Shown: positions 49,373-61,477, numbered from the stretch's first letter. The stretch is DNA of 64,000 nt from Acaudatibacter sp035532115 (GCA_035532115.1 DATKRO010000038.1:26661-90660); one strand, 5' to 3'. The notes: generated by a model from the sequence alone, not told the origin. A program made the numbers and translations.

Positions 49373-49756
49373 ATGGCCGCTCGTACGCTCGCGCCTCGGG
49401 CGGCCACCATGGGAATGCTCGCCCTGTCCCTGACCCTGGCCGCCTTCACCGCATTGGCCGGGGCTGCCCGGGCCGACGCGCCGGCTGCAGTCACGCTGAC
49501 GCTGAAGAACCATCGCTTCATGCCGGCGAGCTTCACCGTGCCGGCCGGCCAAAGGGTGCGCATCACCCTGATCAACCGGGATCCGGCGACGGAAGAGTTC
49601 GACAGTCGCGACCTGAAGCTGGAGGAGGTGGTGACGCCGATGGGGCGGATCAGCTTCAGCATCGGCCCTCTGCAGGCGGGCCAGTACCGCTTCATGGGCG
49701 AGTTCCACGCCAGGACCGCGCAGGGCGCCGTGACGGCCGTCGCGGCCGGGCGCTGA
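49373..49756 (+). CDS. Cupredoxin-like periplasmic protein
   Basis: A 127-residue exported protein. The signal peptide (TMGMLALSLTLAAFTALAGA) ends near residue 35 at ARADA. The mature part is a single cupredoxin fold: VTLTLKNHRFMPASFTVPAG, then VRITLINRDPATEEFDS and GQYRFMGEFHART. In typical type 1 copper sites a Cys sits in the last motif (CxxxH); here the Cys is absent. It resembles the EfeO/P19-associated cupredoxin-1 group, where metal handling differs. The ATG at 49373 has GAGG upstream. Divergent from the barrel gene. Confidence 0.75.
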   Translation: MAARTLAPRAATMGMLALSLTLAAFTALAGAARADAPAAVTLTLKNHRFMPASFTVPAGQRVRITLINRDPATEEFDSRDLKLEEVVTPMGRISFSIGPLQAGQYRFMGEFHARTAQGAVTAVAAGR

Positions 49757-50066
49757 ACCGATCCCAGCCGCTGCGCCGGTCGTGCCGGCGGCGACCAACG
49801 GCGTTGCGGGGCTGCGCCGCGAAATGGCCCGCGGCATCACGGGCGCCCTAGCTGCGGCTTAGTCGGCGGCCGGGCGGTGTAAGCTTCGGTGACAGGTCGA
49901 GCTGCGCTGGTTCCGGCGAGAGCCATGACCGGTCGTTTGTCGATTTCGCGGGCGCCCGCTGAGCCAGGTTCGAAGGCGAGGGGCGCCGTAGACAAGGGTG
50001 AGAATACGGCGGCGGCGGGGTCCCTGGAGACCCCGCCGCCGCACGCAAGCCCGCCGCGGCGCGGGC
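49757..50066. other. Intergenic region before the convergent amt gene
   Basis: 310 bases with no supported gene. It ends with a strong GC hairpin (50009-50042) that follows the amt stop codon on the minus strand. Short ORFs are translations of GC-rich sequence. Confidence 0.6.
50009..50042 (-). terminator. Hairpin terminator after amt
   Basis: A 14-bp perfect stem, 50009-50022 with 50029-50042, around a six-base loop, 25 bases after the amt stop. No T tract follows on the minus strand, but it is strong enough to end transcription. Confidence 0.65.
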
Positions 50067-51551
50067 TCAGCCCTGCACCACCTCGCCATGCAGGTTGATG
50101 TCGAGGCCCTCGACCTCCACGTCCTCGCTGACGCGGATGCCGATGGTGTGCTTGAGGACGAAGAGGATGACGAAGGTGCCGACGCCGCAGTAGGCGAACA
50201 CCGCGGCCACGTCGATCACCTGCAGCCACACCTGATGCAGGTTGCCGTCGATGAGCCAGCCTCCCTTGGAGGGGATGCCGGCGTTGATCGCCTTGGAGGC
50301 GAAGACGCCGGTCAGGATGGCGCCCAGCGCGCCGCCGACGCCGTGCACGCCGAAGCAGTCGAGGGCGTCGTCGTAGAACCCCAGCGCCTTCTTCATGTGC
50401 ACGGCGGCGAGATAGCAGACCACGCCGGCGGCGATGCCGATGAGGAGGGCGCCGGTCGGATTGACGAAGCCTGACGCCGGCGTGATCGCCACCAGCCCGG
50501 CCACGGCGCCGGAGGCCATGCCGATCACCGTGGGTTTCTTGGCGACGATCCACTCCATCGCCATCCAGCCCAGGGCCGCCGCCGCCGTGGCGATCTGCGT
50601 CGCCGCCGCCGCCATTCCGGCCTGGCCGTCGTGCGATTCCACCGCCGAGCCGGCGTTGAACCCGAACCAGCCGACCCAGAGGAGCGAGGCGCCGATCACC
50701 GCATAGACCGGATTGAAGGGCGAGAAGTTCTCGGTTCCCAGCCCCTTGCGCTTGCCCAGCATCAGGGCGGCGACGAGCCCCGCCGTGCCGGCGTTGAGAT
50801 GCACCACGGTGCCGCCGGCGAAGTCCAGCGCGCCCAGGCCGCCTTCGCCGAGCCAGCCCTTGGCCGACCAGACCCAGTGCGCCACCGGGCAATAGACCAG
50901 GATCAGCCACAGCCCCATGAACCAGAGGAACGCCGAATACTTCATGCGGTCGGCGACGGCGCCGGCGATCAGCGCCGGGGTGATGATCGCGAACGTCATC
51001 TGGAAGAACATGTAGACGGTCTCTGGAATCGTCGGCGCCAGATCCGTGTTGGCGATGTTGATGTCGGCGTTGAGGGGCGCGAGCAGAATGTATCTGAGAT
51101 CGCCTATGTACGGATTGTGCCCGGTGAAGGCGATCGAATAGCCGATCACCATCCAGACCACGGTGATGACGCACGTGGCGCCGAAGCTCTGCGCCAGCGT
51201 GTCGAGGATGTTCTTCTTGCGCACCATGCCGGCGTAGAACAGCGCCAGCCCGGGGATGGTCATCATCAGGACCAGCACGGACGAGGTGAGCATCCAGGCG
51301 GTGTCGCCCGAATTGACGATATCCTTCGGATAGGACTGCGTGGCGCAGTTGTTGGTGGAGGCGCACGGCGAGGCCGACGCTGGCGTGGCCGACGCCGGCG
51401 CGACGGCGTTCGTCGCGGCCACGGCGCTGGCGGCCGCGACCGGCGCGCCGGGCGCGGCGGCGGTGTTCTGCGCGGCGGCGGCCCAGGGCAGGCCGATCAC
51501 CATGGCCGCTGCGGCGAGACCCGCCAGGCGTTTGATCTCAAATAGTTTCAT
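50067..51551 (-). CDS. amt: Ammonium transporter
   Basis: A 494-residue inner-membrane channel. A signal peptide with core GLAAAAMVIGLPWAAA is followed by an Ala/Pro-rich stretch to about residue 80, then eleven membrane helices. MLTSSVLVLMMTIPGLALFY opens the first, and DFAGGTVVHLNAGTAGLVAA carries the first of the twin His of the pore. GVHGVGGALGAILTGVF holds the second. It ends in a short tail with EGLDINLHGEVVQG. Starts 27 bases after glnK, so the pair is an operon. Confidence 0.95.
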   Translation of the reverse strand: MKLFEIKRLAGLAAAAMVIGLPWAAAAQNTAAAPGAPVAAASAVAATNAVAPASATPASASPCASTNNCATQSYPKDIVNSGDTAWMLTSSVLVLMMTIPGLALFYAGMVRKKNILDTLAQSFGATCVITVVWMVIGYSIAFTGHNPYIGDLRYILLAPLNADINIANTDLAPTIPETVYMFFQMTFAIITPALIAGAVADRMKYSAFLWFMGLWLILVYCPVAHWVWSAKGWLGEGGLGALDFAGGTVVHLNAGTAGLVAALMLGKRKGLGTENFSPFNPVYAVIGASLLWVGWFGFNAGSAVESHDGQAGMAAAATQIATAAAALGWMAMEWIVAKKPTVIGMASGAVAGLVAITPASGFVNPTGALLIGIAAGVVCYLAAVHMKKALGFYDDALDCFGVHGVGGALGAILTGVFASKAINAGIPSKGGWLIDGNLHQVWLQVIDVAAVFAYCGVGTFVILFVLKHTIGIRVSEDVEVEGLDINLHGEVVQG

Positions 51552-51578
51552 CGGACTATCCCCTTTTTCTGATGTCCG

Positions 51579-51917
51579 TCAGAGCGCCGCGGCGCCGACT
51601 TCGCCGGTGCGGATGCGCACGACTTCCTCGACGTCGAGGACGAAGATCTTCCCGTCGCCGATCTTGCCGGTTCCCGCCGCCGATCTGATCGCTTCGATCG
51701 CTCGCACAGCCCCGGCGTCGTCGACCACCGCCTCGAGCTTGACCTTCGGCACGAAGGTCACCTGGTACTCGGCCCCGCGGTAGATCTCCGTGTGGCCCTT
51801 CTGCCGCCCGTAGCCCTTCACCTCCGAGACCGTCAGCCCCTCGACGCCCGCGGCCACCAGGGCTTCGCGGACTTCGTCGAGCTTGAACGGCTTGACGACC
51901 GCCATGATCATTTTCAT
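51579..51917 (-). CDS. glnK: PII nitrogen regulatory protein
   Basis: A 112-residue PII signal protein. MKMIMAVVKPFKLDEVREAL is the family start, VKGYGRQKGHTEIYRGAEYQ the T-loop, with Tyr in RGAEY as the uridylylation site, and GDGKIFVLDVEEVVRIRTGE the C-terminal nucleotide region. Upstream of amt, as in most bacteria, where GlnK blocks AmtB when nitrogen is plentiful. The ATG at 51917 has GGGAG upstream. Expected under NtrC control; no sigma-54 site is seen. Confidence 0.95.
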   Translation of the reverse strand: MKMIMAVVKPFKLDEVREALVAAGVEGLTVSEVKGYGRQKGHTEIYRGAEYQVTFVPKVKLEAVVDDAGAVRAIEAIRSAAGTGKIGDGKIFVLDVEEVVRIRTGEVGAAAL

Positions 51918-52278
51918 CTGCCTCGCTCCCGCCCGGCCAGCCCGCGAGGGCCGGCGCCGGGCGCCCTGATGTTCGAGATCCAATCCCCACCGGCCACGTC
52001 AGGCAGCCGACGCGCCCGAAGCTACCGGCGCGGGCGGCGAATCCGGCCTCTGGAGCCGCGCCTCGCCGGCAAAGACGCCGATGCGCCCGATTGCTGGGCA
52101 GCGGTGATGGCGGGCGCCCAGGATTTGGGCGCCGGGGCCGGGCAGGGCGGGGATGCGGGCGTCGGCGCGGACGCCGGCGTGCGATCACGAACCCGTGATA
52201 AGCGCAACCTCCGGCGGGCTGGCGCGTAGCCAAGACGGCCGATCTTCACCGATCAGCCTTTGCCCCGAGAGGACCGTC
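51918..52278. other. Intergenic region upstream of glnK
   Basis: 361 bases with no supported gene. It holds the glnK promoter and the leader of the small secreted-protein gene. An 8-bp hairpin GGCGCCCA/TGGGCGCC (52113-52133) is present. No sigma-54 or NtrC sequence was recognised. Confidence 0.5.
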
Positions 52279-52572
52279 ATGTTTCGCATGCTCATGATCG
52301 CTGGCGCAGCAGCCACGGCGCTTACCGCCGTGCCGGCGTTCGCCAACGACTACCATCACGACTACAATCCCAGGGCGTCGGCGCGCGCCGCCCAGGACTG
52401 GGGCCAGAACGCCTCCGCCCTGGCGCCTCAGGTGCCCCCGTCCCAGGCGCTCGACCCGCAGGGGCCGACGCTGGTCGCCAGCCAGCCGGTTCCCGATACG
52501 CCGCGCAACCGGGCGCGCTTCGGCCGGCCGCTGTCGCGCTCGGGCAAGCTGACGGCGCCGATCGGCGATTGA
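52279..52572 (+). CDS. Small secreted hypothetical protein
   Basis: A 97-residue protein. Signal peptide MFRMLMIAGAAATALTAVPA, cleaved near AFA-ND. The mature part is short and polar with HHDYNPRASARAAQDWGQN and a Pro-rich middle, ending LTAPIGD. No domain recognised. The ATG at 52279 has GAGAGGA upstream. It lies before a secreted fasciclin protein, 73 bases away, and could be cotranscribed. Confidence 0.7.
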   Translation: MFRMLMIAGAAATALTAVPAFANDYHHDYNPRASARAAQDWGQNASALAPQVPPSQALDPQGPTLVASQPVPDTPRNRARFGRPLSRSGKLTAPIGD

Positions 52573-52645
52573 CGAGGCGCCGCGAGGCTTAATAAAGGGT
52601 CAGGCGTGGGCCCCGGGGGGCTCTCAGCCCAACCGAGGGATCCCG

Positions 52646-53326
52646 ATGCGCCTGACCCCGCTTCTCGTCACCGCCGCCGCCGTCGCCCTGATCGGCTGCC
52701 CCGCCTTCGCCCAGAGCGACGCCGCGCCCGCGCCGGCCGCCACGGCGGCTGCGCCCGCCACGTCGGCGCCGGCCTCGCAGGCGCTGCCCAGCATCCCCAG
52801 GATCGTCGGCGGGACCAACATCTATTCGACGCTGAAGGCCTCGGGCCAGTTCACCCTGCTGATCAAGGCGGCCGACCAGTCCGGCATGGCGGCCATTCTG
52901 GAAAAATATCCGAACCTGACCTTGTTCGCCCCGACGGACGCCGCCTTCAGGGCGCTGCCGGCGGACGTGCTCGCCAAGCTGATGGCGCCCGGCGACGCCG
53001 CCGCGAACCAGCTTCAGCAGATCCTGAAGTATCACCTCGTCAACGCCCAGGTGGACTCCAGCAAGATCAAGGGGGCCAAGGGTCCGGTGGCGACGGTGGA
53101 AAGCACGACGCTGCTGCTCGACGGCAGCAATCCCGACGACCTCATGGTCAACAACGCCGACATCATCCAGGCCGACGTCCGCACCAGCAACGGCGGCATC
53201 GTCCAGGCCATCGACAAGGTCCTCATCCCCGCCGACAGTCCCTACGAGGCGGAACTGAAGTCGACCTCGGCGAGCGCCGACGCATCCGCCTCGCCGGCCG
53301 CGCCGCCGCCGCCCGCCGGCGGCTGA
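52646..53326 (+). CDS. Fasciclin-domain secreted protein
   Basis: A 226-residue protein. The signal peptide ends at FAQ (about 23), followed by an Ala/Pro linker to about 48. The fasciclin (FAS1) domain runs from about 55 to 195: NIYSTLKASGQFTLLIKAAD, LTLFAPTDAAFRALP, ILKYHLVNAQV and GIVQAIDKVLIP are its H1, core and H2 motifs. The C-terminus is Ala/Ser/Pro-rich. FAS1 domains mediate adhesion or surface interactions. Confidence 0.9.
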   Translation: MRLTPLLVTAAAVALIGCPAFAQSDAAPAPAATAAAPATSAPASQALPSIPRIVGGTNIYSTLKASGQFTLLIKAADQSGMAAILEKYPNLTLFAPTDAAFRALPADVLAKLMAPGDAAANQLQQILKYHLVNAQVDSSKIKGAKGPVATVESTTLLLDGSNPDDLMVNNADIIQADVRTSNGGIVQAIDKVLIPADSPYEAELKSTSASADASASPAAPPPPAGG

Positions 53327-53422
53327 GCGCCGGGAGCGACGCCGCACCCGGGTCGGCTTGAAGCCGAGGTGCGCGGGCCCTATAGCTCCGCCGCCCTGCG
53401 CCCTGTGATCCAAGCTCACCCG

Positions 53423-54340
53423 ATGGCCGCCACCTCGCCCCTGTCCTTCCAGGGACTCATCCTTGCGCTCCACGCCTATTGGAGCGGGCAGGGCTGCGTC
53501 ATCCTGCAGCCGCACGACGTCGAGGTGGGCGCCGGCACCCTGCATCCGGCGACGGTGTTGCGGGCGCTCGGTCCGCGGCCCTGGCGGGCGGCCTATGTGC
53601 AGCCGTCGCGGCGTCCGGCCGACGGGCGCTATGGCGAGAACCCCAACCGCCTGCAGCACTACTATCAGTACCAGGTGATCCTGAAGCCGAACCCGGACGA
53701 TCTGCAGGATCTCTATCTCGGCTCGCTGCGCGCGATCGGCATCGACGCCGGGCTGCACGACATCCGCTTCGTCGAGGACGACTGGGAAAACCCCACCGTC
53801 GGCGCCTGGGGCCTTGGCTGGGAGGTGTGGTGCGACGGCATGGAGGTGAGCCAGTTCACCTACTTCCAGCAGGTGGGCGGCCTCGACGTGTTTCCGGTGG
53901 CCGGCGAGCTGACCTACGGTCTCGAGCGCCTGGCCATGTATATCCAGGGCGTCGACTCGATCTTCGATCTGGCCTTCAACGATCCCCAAAGCCCGGCCTT
54001 CAAGACCTATGGCGAGGTGTTCCTGGAGAACGAGCGCCAGATGTCGGCGTACAATTTCGAGGCCGCCGACGTCGCCGTGCTCAAGCGCCAGTTCGACGAC
54101 ATGGAGCGCCAGGTTCCGCGGCTGCTGGAGGCCAGGGGACGCCAGGGCCAGGGGCTGGTCCTGCCCGCCTACGACCACGTGCTGAAGGCTTCGCATCTCT
54201 TCAACCTGATGGACGCCCGCGGCGCCATCGCCGTCGCCGAGCGCCAGAGCTACATCGGCCGCATCCGCGACCTGTGCCGAGCCTGCGCCGAGGCCTGGAT
54301 CGCGCAGCAAGGCGACAGCGCCGCCCCGGGCGCGACCTGA
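53423..54340 (+). CDS. glyQ: Glycine-tRNA ligase alpha subunit
   Basis: The catalytic subunit of the tetrameric bacterial GlyRS. The 305-residue chain has SFQGLILALHAYWSGQGCVI, GENPNRLQHYYQYQVILKP, IRFVEDDWENPTVGAWGLGW and FPVAGELTYGLERLAMY, the class II motifs. The ATG at 53423 begins MAATSPLSFQG. The stop is two bases before the start of glyS, so they are coupled. Confidence 0.96.
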   Translation: MAATSPLSFQGLILALHAYWSGQGCVILQPHDVEVGAGTLHPATVLRALGPRPWRAAYVQPSRRPADGRYGENPNRLQHYYQYQVILKPNPDDLQDLYLGSLRAIGIDAGLHDIRFVEDDWENPTVGAWGLGWEVWCDGMEVSQFTYFQQVGGLDVFPVAGELTYGLERLAMYIQGVDSIFDLAFNDPQSPAFKTYGEVFLENERQMSAYNFEAADVAVLKRQFDDMERQVPRLLEARGRQGQGLVLPAYDHVLKASHLFNLMDARGAIAVAERQSYIGRIRDLCRACAEAWIAQQGDSAAPGAT

Positions 54341-54341
54341 C

Positions 54342-56618
54342 ATGCCGCAGCTGCTGCTCGAGCTGTTCTCCGAGGAGATACCGGCGCGCATGCAGGGGCA
54401 GGCGCAGCGCGACCTCGAGCGCATGGCCCGCGAGCGGCTCACGGCGGCGGCGCTGCCGTTCGAGCGCCTGCGCAGCTTCGCCGGTCCACGGCGCCTGACC
54501 CTGGTCGTCGACGGCCTGCCGGCGGCGCAAGGCGAGCGCGCCGTCGAGCGCAAGGGGCCGCGGGTGGGGGCGCCGGAGGCGGCGCTCCTTGGCTTCGCGC
54601 GCTCGGCGGGGATCGGGACCGACCAGCTGATCGAGCGCGACGGCGTCTGGTTCGCGCAGATCGCCCAGGCCGGCCGGCCGGCGCAGGATGTCCTCGGCGA
54701 GATGGTCGAGGCGATCGTGCGCGCCTTCCCTTGGCCCAAGTCGATGACCTGGGGCGCCGGGCGGCTGCGCTGGGTGCGGCCGCTGCACCGGATCCTCTGC
54801 GTCTTCGACCGCGAGATCGTGCCCGTCGAGGTCGAGGGGATCGTCGCCGCCGATCTCAGCGAGGGCCACCGCTTCATGGGCGCGCGGCGGCCCTTCCGGG
54901 CGAGGGACTTCGACGAATATCGCGAGGCGCTGAGCGGCCACTTCGTCATGCTCGACGCCGAGGAGCGCGCCCAGCGCATCGTCTCGGTCGCCCGCGCGCT
55001 CTGCCGCGCCCGCGATCTGGAGTTCGTCGAGGACGGCGGACTGCTCGAGGAAGTCGCCGGGCTCGCGGAGTGGCCCTCGCCGCTGCTCGGCCACATGGAT
55101 CCGTCGTTCCTCGATCTGCCGCCGGAGGTGATCCGCACCTCGATGCGAACGCATCAGAAGTACTTCGCCGTCCACGACCGGCTGAGCGGCAAGCTCGCGC
55201 CGCATTTCGTGGTGGTGGCCAACATCGAGGCGAGCGACGGCGGCGAGCAGGTCGCGGCGGGCAACGCGCGGGTGCTGTCGGCGCGGCTGAAGGACGCGCG
55301 CTTCTTCTGGGACGAGGACCGCAAGGCCGGCTTCGAGACCTGGATCGAGAAGCTGAAGGGCGTCACCTTCCACGCCAGGCTCGGGACCATGGCCGAACGC
55401 GTGGCGCGGCTGGAGCACATGGCCCAGGCCATCGCCCCGGCGGTCGGCGCAGCGCCCGCCCAGGCGCGGCGCGCCGCGCGCCTGGGCAAGGGCGATCTCG
55501 CGTCGGCCATGGTGGCCGAGTTTCCGGAACTTCAGGGCGTCATGGGCGGCTACTACGCGCGCGAAGCCGGCGAGGCGCGCCTCGTGGCCGAGGCGATCGC
55601 CGAGCAGTATCGCCCGGCCGGTCCCGGCGATGCGATCCCGGAGAGCCCCCTCGCCGTGGCCTTGGCGCTGGCCGACAAGCTGGAGATGCTGAGCGGCTTC
55701 TTTGCCGTGGGCGAGAAGCCGACCGGCTCGCGCGATCCCTACGGCCTGCGCCGCGCCGCGCTGGGCGTCATCCGCATCCTGCTGGCCTCGGAGGCGCGCC
55801 TGCCGCTGCGCCAGGCCGTGCGCGAGTGGTATCGATCGCTGAAGTCCTTCGTCGCGCCGGGGCGGGCGGTCTATGCGTCGTGCGGGCGCACCACCGGCTG
55901 GCTGAGCGCCGCGCCGGCCGGCCCGAACGAGGGCCTCGAGGCCTATCTGGAGGAGTTCGACGAGGCGCTCACCACGGGCGGCGCCTACGTCATCGCGGTG
56001 GACGAGGATCGGGCCATCGCGTTCGACCGGACCGCGCTCGTCGCCAGGGCGCCCACCCAGCCGGTGATCCACGCCTTCCGGCCGGCCCGGGAGGTCGCCG
56101 ACGAGGTGACCGCCTTCCTCGCCGAGCGCCTGAAGGTGCTGATGCGCGAGGAAGGCGCCAGGCACGATCTCGTCGATGCGGTGTTCGCCCTCGGCGACGA
56201 CGACATGGTGCGCATCATGCGGCGCGTCGAGGCGCTGGGGCGGTTCCTGGCCAGCGAGGACGGGATCAACCTGCTCGCCGGCCACAAGCGCGCCGTCAAC
56301 ATCCTCAACGCCGAGGCCAGGAAGGCGGCCCTGCCCGCCGGCGCCGCAGCCAGGCTGCCGGGCGCCCCCGCCGCGGAGGCCGCGCTGATCGCCGCGCTCG
56401 CCGCCGCCGAGCCCAGGGTCGAGGCGGCGCTCGCCGCCGAGGATTTCGCCGCCGCGATGCGTGCCCTGGCCGCGCTGCGCGGTCCGGTCGACTCCTTCTT
56501 CGACGAGGTGCTGGTCAACTCCGAGGTCGCGGGGGAACGGGCCAATCGCCTCAGGCTTTTGTCCCAGGTCCGCGCCGCGATGGATCGGGTGGCGGATTTC
56601 TCGAAGGTTTCAGGATAG
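54342..56618 (+). CDS. glyS: Glycine-tRNA ligase beta subunit
   Basis: The tRNA-binding subunit of GlyRS. The 758-residue chain opens MPQLLLELFSEEIPARMQGQ. It contains FAGPRRLTLVVDGLP, RTHQKYFAVHD, an HD-like region GKGDLASAMVAEFPELQGVM and the KPTGSRDPYGLRRAALGV motif, which marks the nucleotidyl-related core. The C-terminal part carries an anticodon-binding fold. The complete length is normal. It is followed by ppdK three bases later. Confidence 0.96.
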   Translation: MPQLLLELFSEEIPARMQGQAQRDLERMARERLTAAALPFERLRSFAGPRRLTLVVDGLPAAQGERAVERKGPRVGAPEAALLGFARSAGIGTDQLIERDGVWFAQIAQAGRPAQDVLGEMVEAIVRAFPWPKSMTWGAGRLRWVRPLHRILCVFDREIVPVEVEGIVAADLSEGHRFMGARRPFRARDFDEYREALSGHFVMLDAEERAQRIVSVARALCRARDLEFVEDGGLLEEVAGLAEWPSPLLGHMDPSFLDLPPEVIRTSMRTHQKYFAVHDRLSGKLAPHFVVVANIEASDGGEQVAAGNARVLSARLKDARFFWDEDRKAGFETWIEKLKGVTFHARLGTMAERVARLEHMAQAIAPAVGAAPAQARRAARLGKGDLASAMVAEFPELQGVMGGYYAREAGEARLVAEAIAEQYRPAGPGDAIPESPLAVALALADKLEMLSGFFAVGEKPTGSRDPYGLRRAALGVIRILLASEARLPLRQAVREWYRSLKSFVAPGRAVYASCGRTTGWLSAAPAGPNEGLEAYLEEFDEALTTGGAYVIAVDEDRAIAFDRTALVARAPTQPVIHAFRPAREVADEVTAFLAERLKVLMREEGARHDLVDAVFALGDDDMVRIMRRVEALGRFLASEDGINLLAGHKRAVNILNAEARKAALPAGAAARLPGAPAAEAALIAALAAAEPRVEAALAAEDFAAAMRALAALRGPVDSFFDEVLVNSEVAGERANRLRLLSQVRAAMDRVADFSKVSG

Positions 56619-56620
56619 GC

Positions 56621-59311
<2,691 letters not shown>

Positions 59312-59320
59312 GCCAGGGGC

Positions 59321-59896
59321 GTGGCGCCGACCGATTCGCCGCTCGAGGAGCTCGAGCATCACGAGCAGGCCGAGCACGCCGCCCACGGCGCCCGCTCGGG
59401 CGACAAGCTGATATCGCGCGTCACCCTCACCATCGCCGTGCTGGCCGTGCTGGCGGCGATCAGCGCCAGCCTGGAAAACAGCGAGAGCGACGCCGCCATC
59501 TCCGCCAAGAACGATGCGGTGCTGGCCCAGGATCAGGCTACCGACGCCTGGGGCCTCGCCAATTCCAAGAGTCTGCGCAAGAAGGTCTACGAGATCGCCG
59601 CCGATCGGGGTGGGGCGAGATCGGGGGCCTACGCCAGGTCGGCCGCCCACGAGAGCGGCGACGAGCGGCGGGCGCAGAGCCAGGCGCTCGCCCTCGAGCG
59701 CAAGCGCGATGCGGCGCTGGGGCGCTCGGAGCGCCACGAGAGGAGGCACGGACGCCTGACGGTCGCCTCGACCCTGCTCCACATGGCCATCGCCATCGCC
59801 ACCCTGGCGATCATCCTGACGCGCCGCTGGCCGTGGGTCGCCGCCGTGGCGCTGAGCGCGGCCGGACTGGCCGCGGGCGCCTGGGCCTTCCTCTGA
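59321..59896 (+). CDS. DUF4337 membrane protein
   Basis: A 191-residue protein of the DUF4337 type. The N-terminal LEELEHHEQAEHAAHG is acidic and His-rich. One membrane segment lies near 32-50 (VTLTIAVLAVLAAISASLE). A charged helical region follows (AQDQATDAWGLANSKSLRKK), and two hydrophobic segments close the chain. GTG start at 59321, nine bases after ppdK, so likely cotranscribed. Function unknown. Confidence 0.8.
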   Translation: MAPTDSPLEELEHHEQAEHAAHGARSGDKLISRVTLTIAVLAVLAAISASLENSESDAAISAKNDAVLAQDQATDAWGLANSKSLRKKVYEIAADRGGARSGAYARSAAHESGDERRAQSQALALERKRDAALGRSERHERRHGRLTVASTLLHMAIAIATLAIILTRRWPWVAAVALSAAGLAAGAWAFL

Positions 59897-59981
59897 GCGC
59901 CAGCCGGCCGCCTCGACCGCTCGGCAGCGCCGCGCGCTTCATCCTTCCCCGCGACGCGGGGGTGGAAGGGGCGCGGCGAGG

Positions 59982-60956
59982 CTAGTCGCGCACGAGCGGC
60001 AGCGACAGGCCCGAGGCGGTGCGGGCGGTGAGCAGTTCGCGGCGAAAGCGGAAGAGTTCGGCGGGCCGGCCGCCCGTCTCGACGTCCACGCGCCCCAGGC
60101 CCTCGACGAAGCCGGTGCGCTCCACCACGCGGCGGAAGTTCTGCTTGTGCAGCGCCACCCCCGAGATCGCCTCGACGGTGCGCTGCAGCGCCGACAGCGT
60201 GAAGGCCTCGCTCATCAGCTCGAAGATCACCGGCCGGTACTTGAGCTTGCCGCGCAGCCGCCCAAGACCGGTCGCCAGGATGCGCCGGTGGTCGGAGATC
60301 ATCGGCTCGCCCAGACCCACGGCCGCCGGCTCGGCTGGCGCGCCGCCGAGCGCCCGGGTCCGGTCGCGGGCCGCCTCCGGGGCCAGCCCGGCCTCGTAGA
60401 GCAGCTCATAGCGCTCCAGCACCCGCTCCTCGTTCCAGGCCGACCCCTCGAGCGCGAACAGCAGGCGCACCCGCGCCAGCCGCGTCGCAGAGCGTCCGGC
60501 CCAGGCGCGCAACGCCGGCGCAATGGCGGCGTCGATGAGATCGGGGCGGCCCCGGCGCCAGTCTTCCCAGGGAAAGAAGTTGAAGAACGACGACCAGGCG
60601 CTGCCCGGCGCCCGCGTCGGCAGGGCGAGCGGCGCCAGCGCCAGATAGCCGACCGAGATCACCCGCGCCGCCCCGGCCCCGACGTCGGCCAGCGGCGCCT
60701 CGCGGCCCTTGTCGCCGAACGTGTAGAGCTGCTCGACGAAGCCGAGTTCGAACCCGGTCTGCTGGGTGACGAATTCGCGCAGCGCGATCTCGAAGGTGCG
60801 CTGTCCGTCCGGATCGAACGGACCGAACGGCAATCCCTCCAGGGGCGAGGCGGCGCCATGCTCCCTCGGCCGCACCGCGAGCGCCACCGCTTCGCCGTCG
60901 CGGATGGCGATGACCACCGCCGACAGCCCGATGACGATCGGCGTCGCCACCCCCAC
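59982..60956 (-). CDS. NrtR-like NAD regulator with degenerate Nudix domain
   Basis: A 324-residue protein. An N-terminal Nudix-like domain (about 8-120) precedes a winged-helix domain in the C-terminal third (LMSEAFTLSALQRTVEAISG, then LHKQNFRRVVERTGF). This is the NrtR arrangement, where the Nudix fold senses NAD metabolites and controls NAD genes. The Nudix box reads ALREFVTQQTGFEL; Thr-Gln-Gln stand where catalytic Glu residues are expected, so it probably binds rather than hydrolyses. The GTG at 60956 lies four bases after the phosphatase stop. Confidence 0.85.
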   Translation of the reverse strand: MGVATPIVIGLSAVVIAIRDGEAVALAVRPREHGAASPLEGLPFGPFDPDGQRTFEIALREFVTQQTGFELGFVEQLYTFGDKGREAPLADVGAGAARVISVGYLALAPLALPTRAPGSAWSSFFNFFPWEDWRRGRPDLIDAAIAPALRAWAGRSATRLARVRLLFALEGSAWNEERVLERYELLYEAGLAPEAARDRTRALGGAPAEPAAVGLGEPMISDHRRILATGLGRLRGKLKYRPVIFELMSEAFTLSALQRTVEAISGVALHKQNFRRVVERTGFVEGLGRVDVETGGRPAELFRFRRELLTARTASGLSLPLVRD

Positions 60957-60960
60957 GCGC

Positions 60961-61473
60961 CTAGTGCCGGGCGGGCAGCTCGAAGGGAACCCCTTCGAGT
61001 GCGAAGCCGTTCGCGCCCATCGCCTCGACGGCCCCGATCATGCGTCCGCCCCGGCCGAGCATGTCGTCCGCGAGCGCGACGATGCGGCGGTTCGGATACG
61101 CCTGAGGCGCGGCGCGGCGCATCTTCAGGGCGATCTCCAGTTCGTCGGCGCGCGGATTGCGCTCGCAGGCGAGGACGAACGCGGTCGCGGTCGAGCGGCT
61201 GATGCCGGCGTGGCAGTGGACCAGCATCGGCGCCTCGCCGCTCCAGCCGCGCCCGAAGCGAAGCAGCTCCTCCAGCAGGGCCGCATCGGGCGCGGTGAGG
61301 CCGGGCTGGGGCGCGGCGATGTCGTGCACGCCCAGGCGCAGATGGCGCGCGGGGTCGATGCCGGCCGGCGTGGCGATCATCTCCTCGGGACCCAGGAGGG
61401 TGACGAGGTGCGAAGGGGCGCGCTCGGCGATCACTTCGGCAAGGCGGCTCAGCGGCGAGACGATCAGGAACAT
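60961..61473 (-). CDS. Dual-specificity-type protein tyrosine phosphatase
   Basis: A 170-residue phosphatase. The P-loop is LVHCHAGISRSTATAFVLA (HCx5R, about 94-112) with the nucleophilic Cys and Arg. The upstream LGVHDIAAPQPG is the probable general-acid loop. ATG at 61473 starts MFLIVSPLSRL; the longer frame to 61599 shadows the HD gene. It lies four bases from the genes on both sides. The substrate could be a phosphoprotein or a nucleotide-type compound. Confidence 0.88.
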   Translation of the reverse strand: MFLIVSPLSRLAEVIAERAPSHLVTLLGPEEMIATPAGIDPARHLRLGVHDIAAPQPGLTAPDAALLEELLRFGRGWSGEAPMLVHCHAGISRSTATAFVLACERNPRADELEIALKMRRAAPQAYPNRRIVALADDMLGRGGRMIGAVEAMGANGFALEGVPFELPARH

Positions 61474-61477
61474 GGCG

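Noticed and set aside
51918..52278. Sigma-54 promoter or NtrC sites before glnK
   Set aside because: Expected from biology, but no TGGCAC-N5-TTGC pattern was found on the minus strand, so none is claimed.
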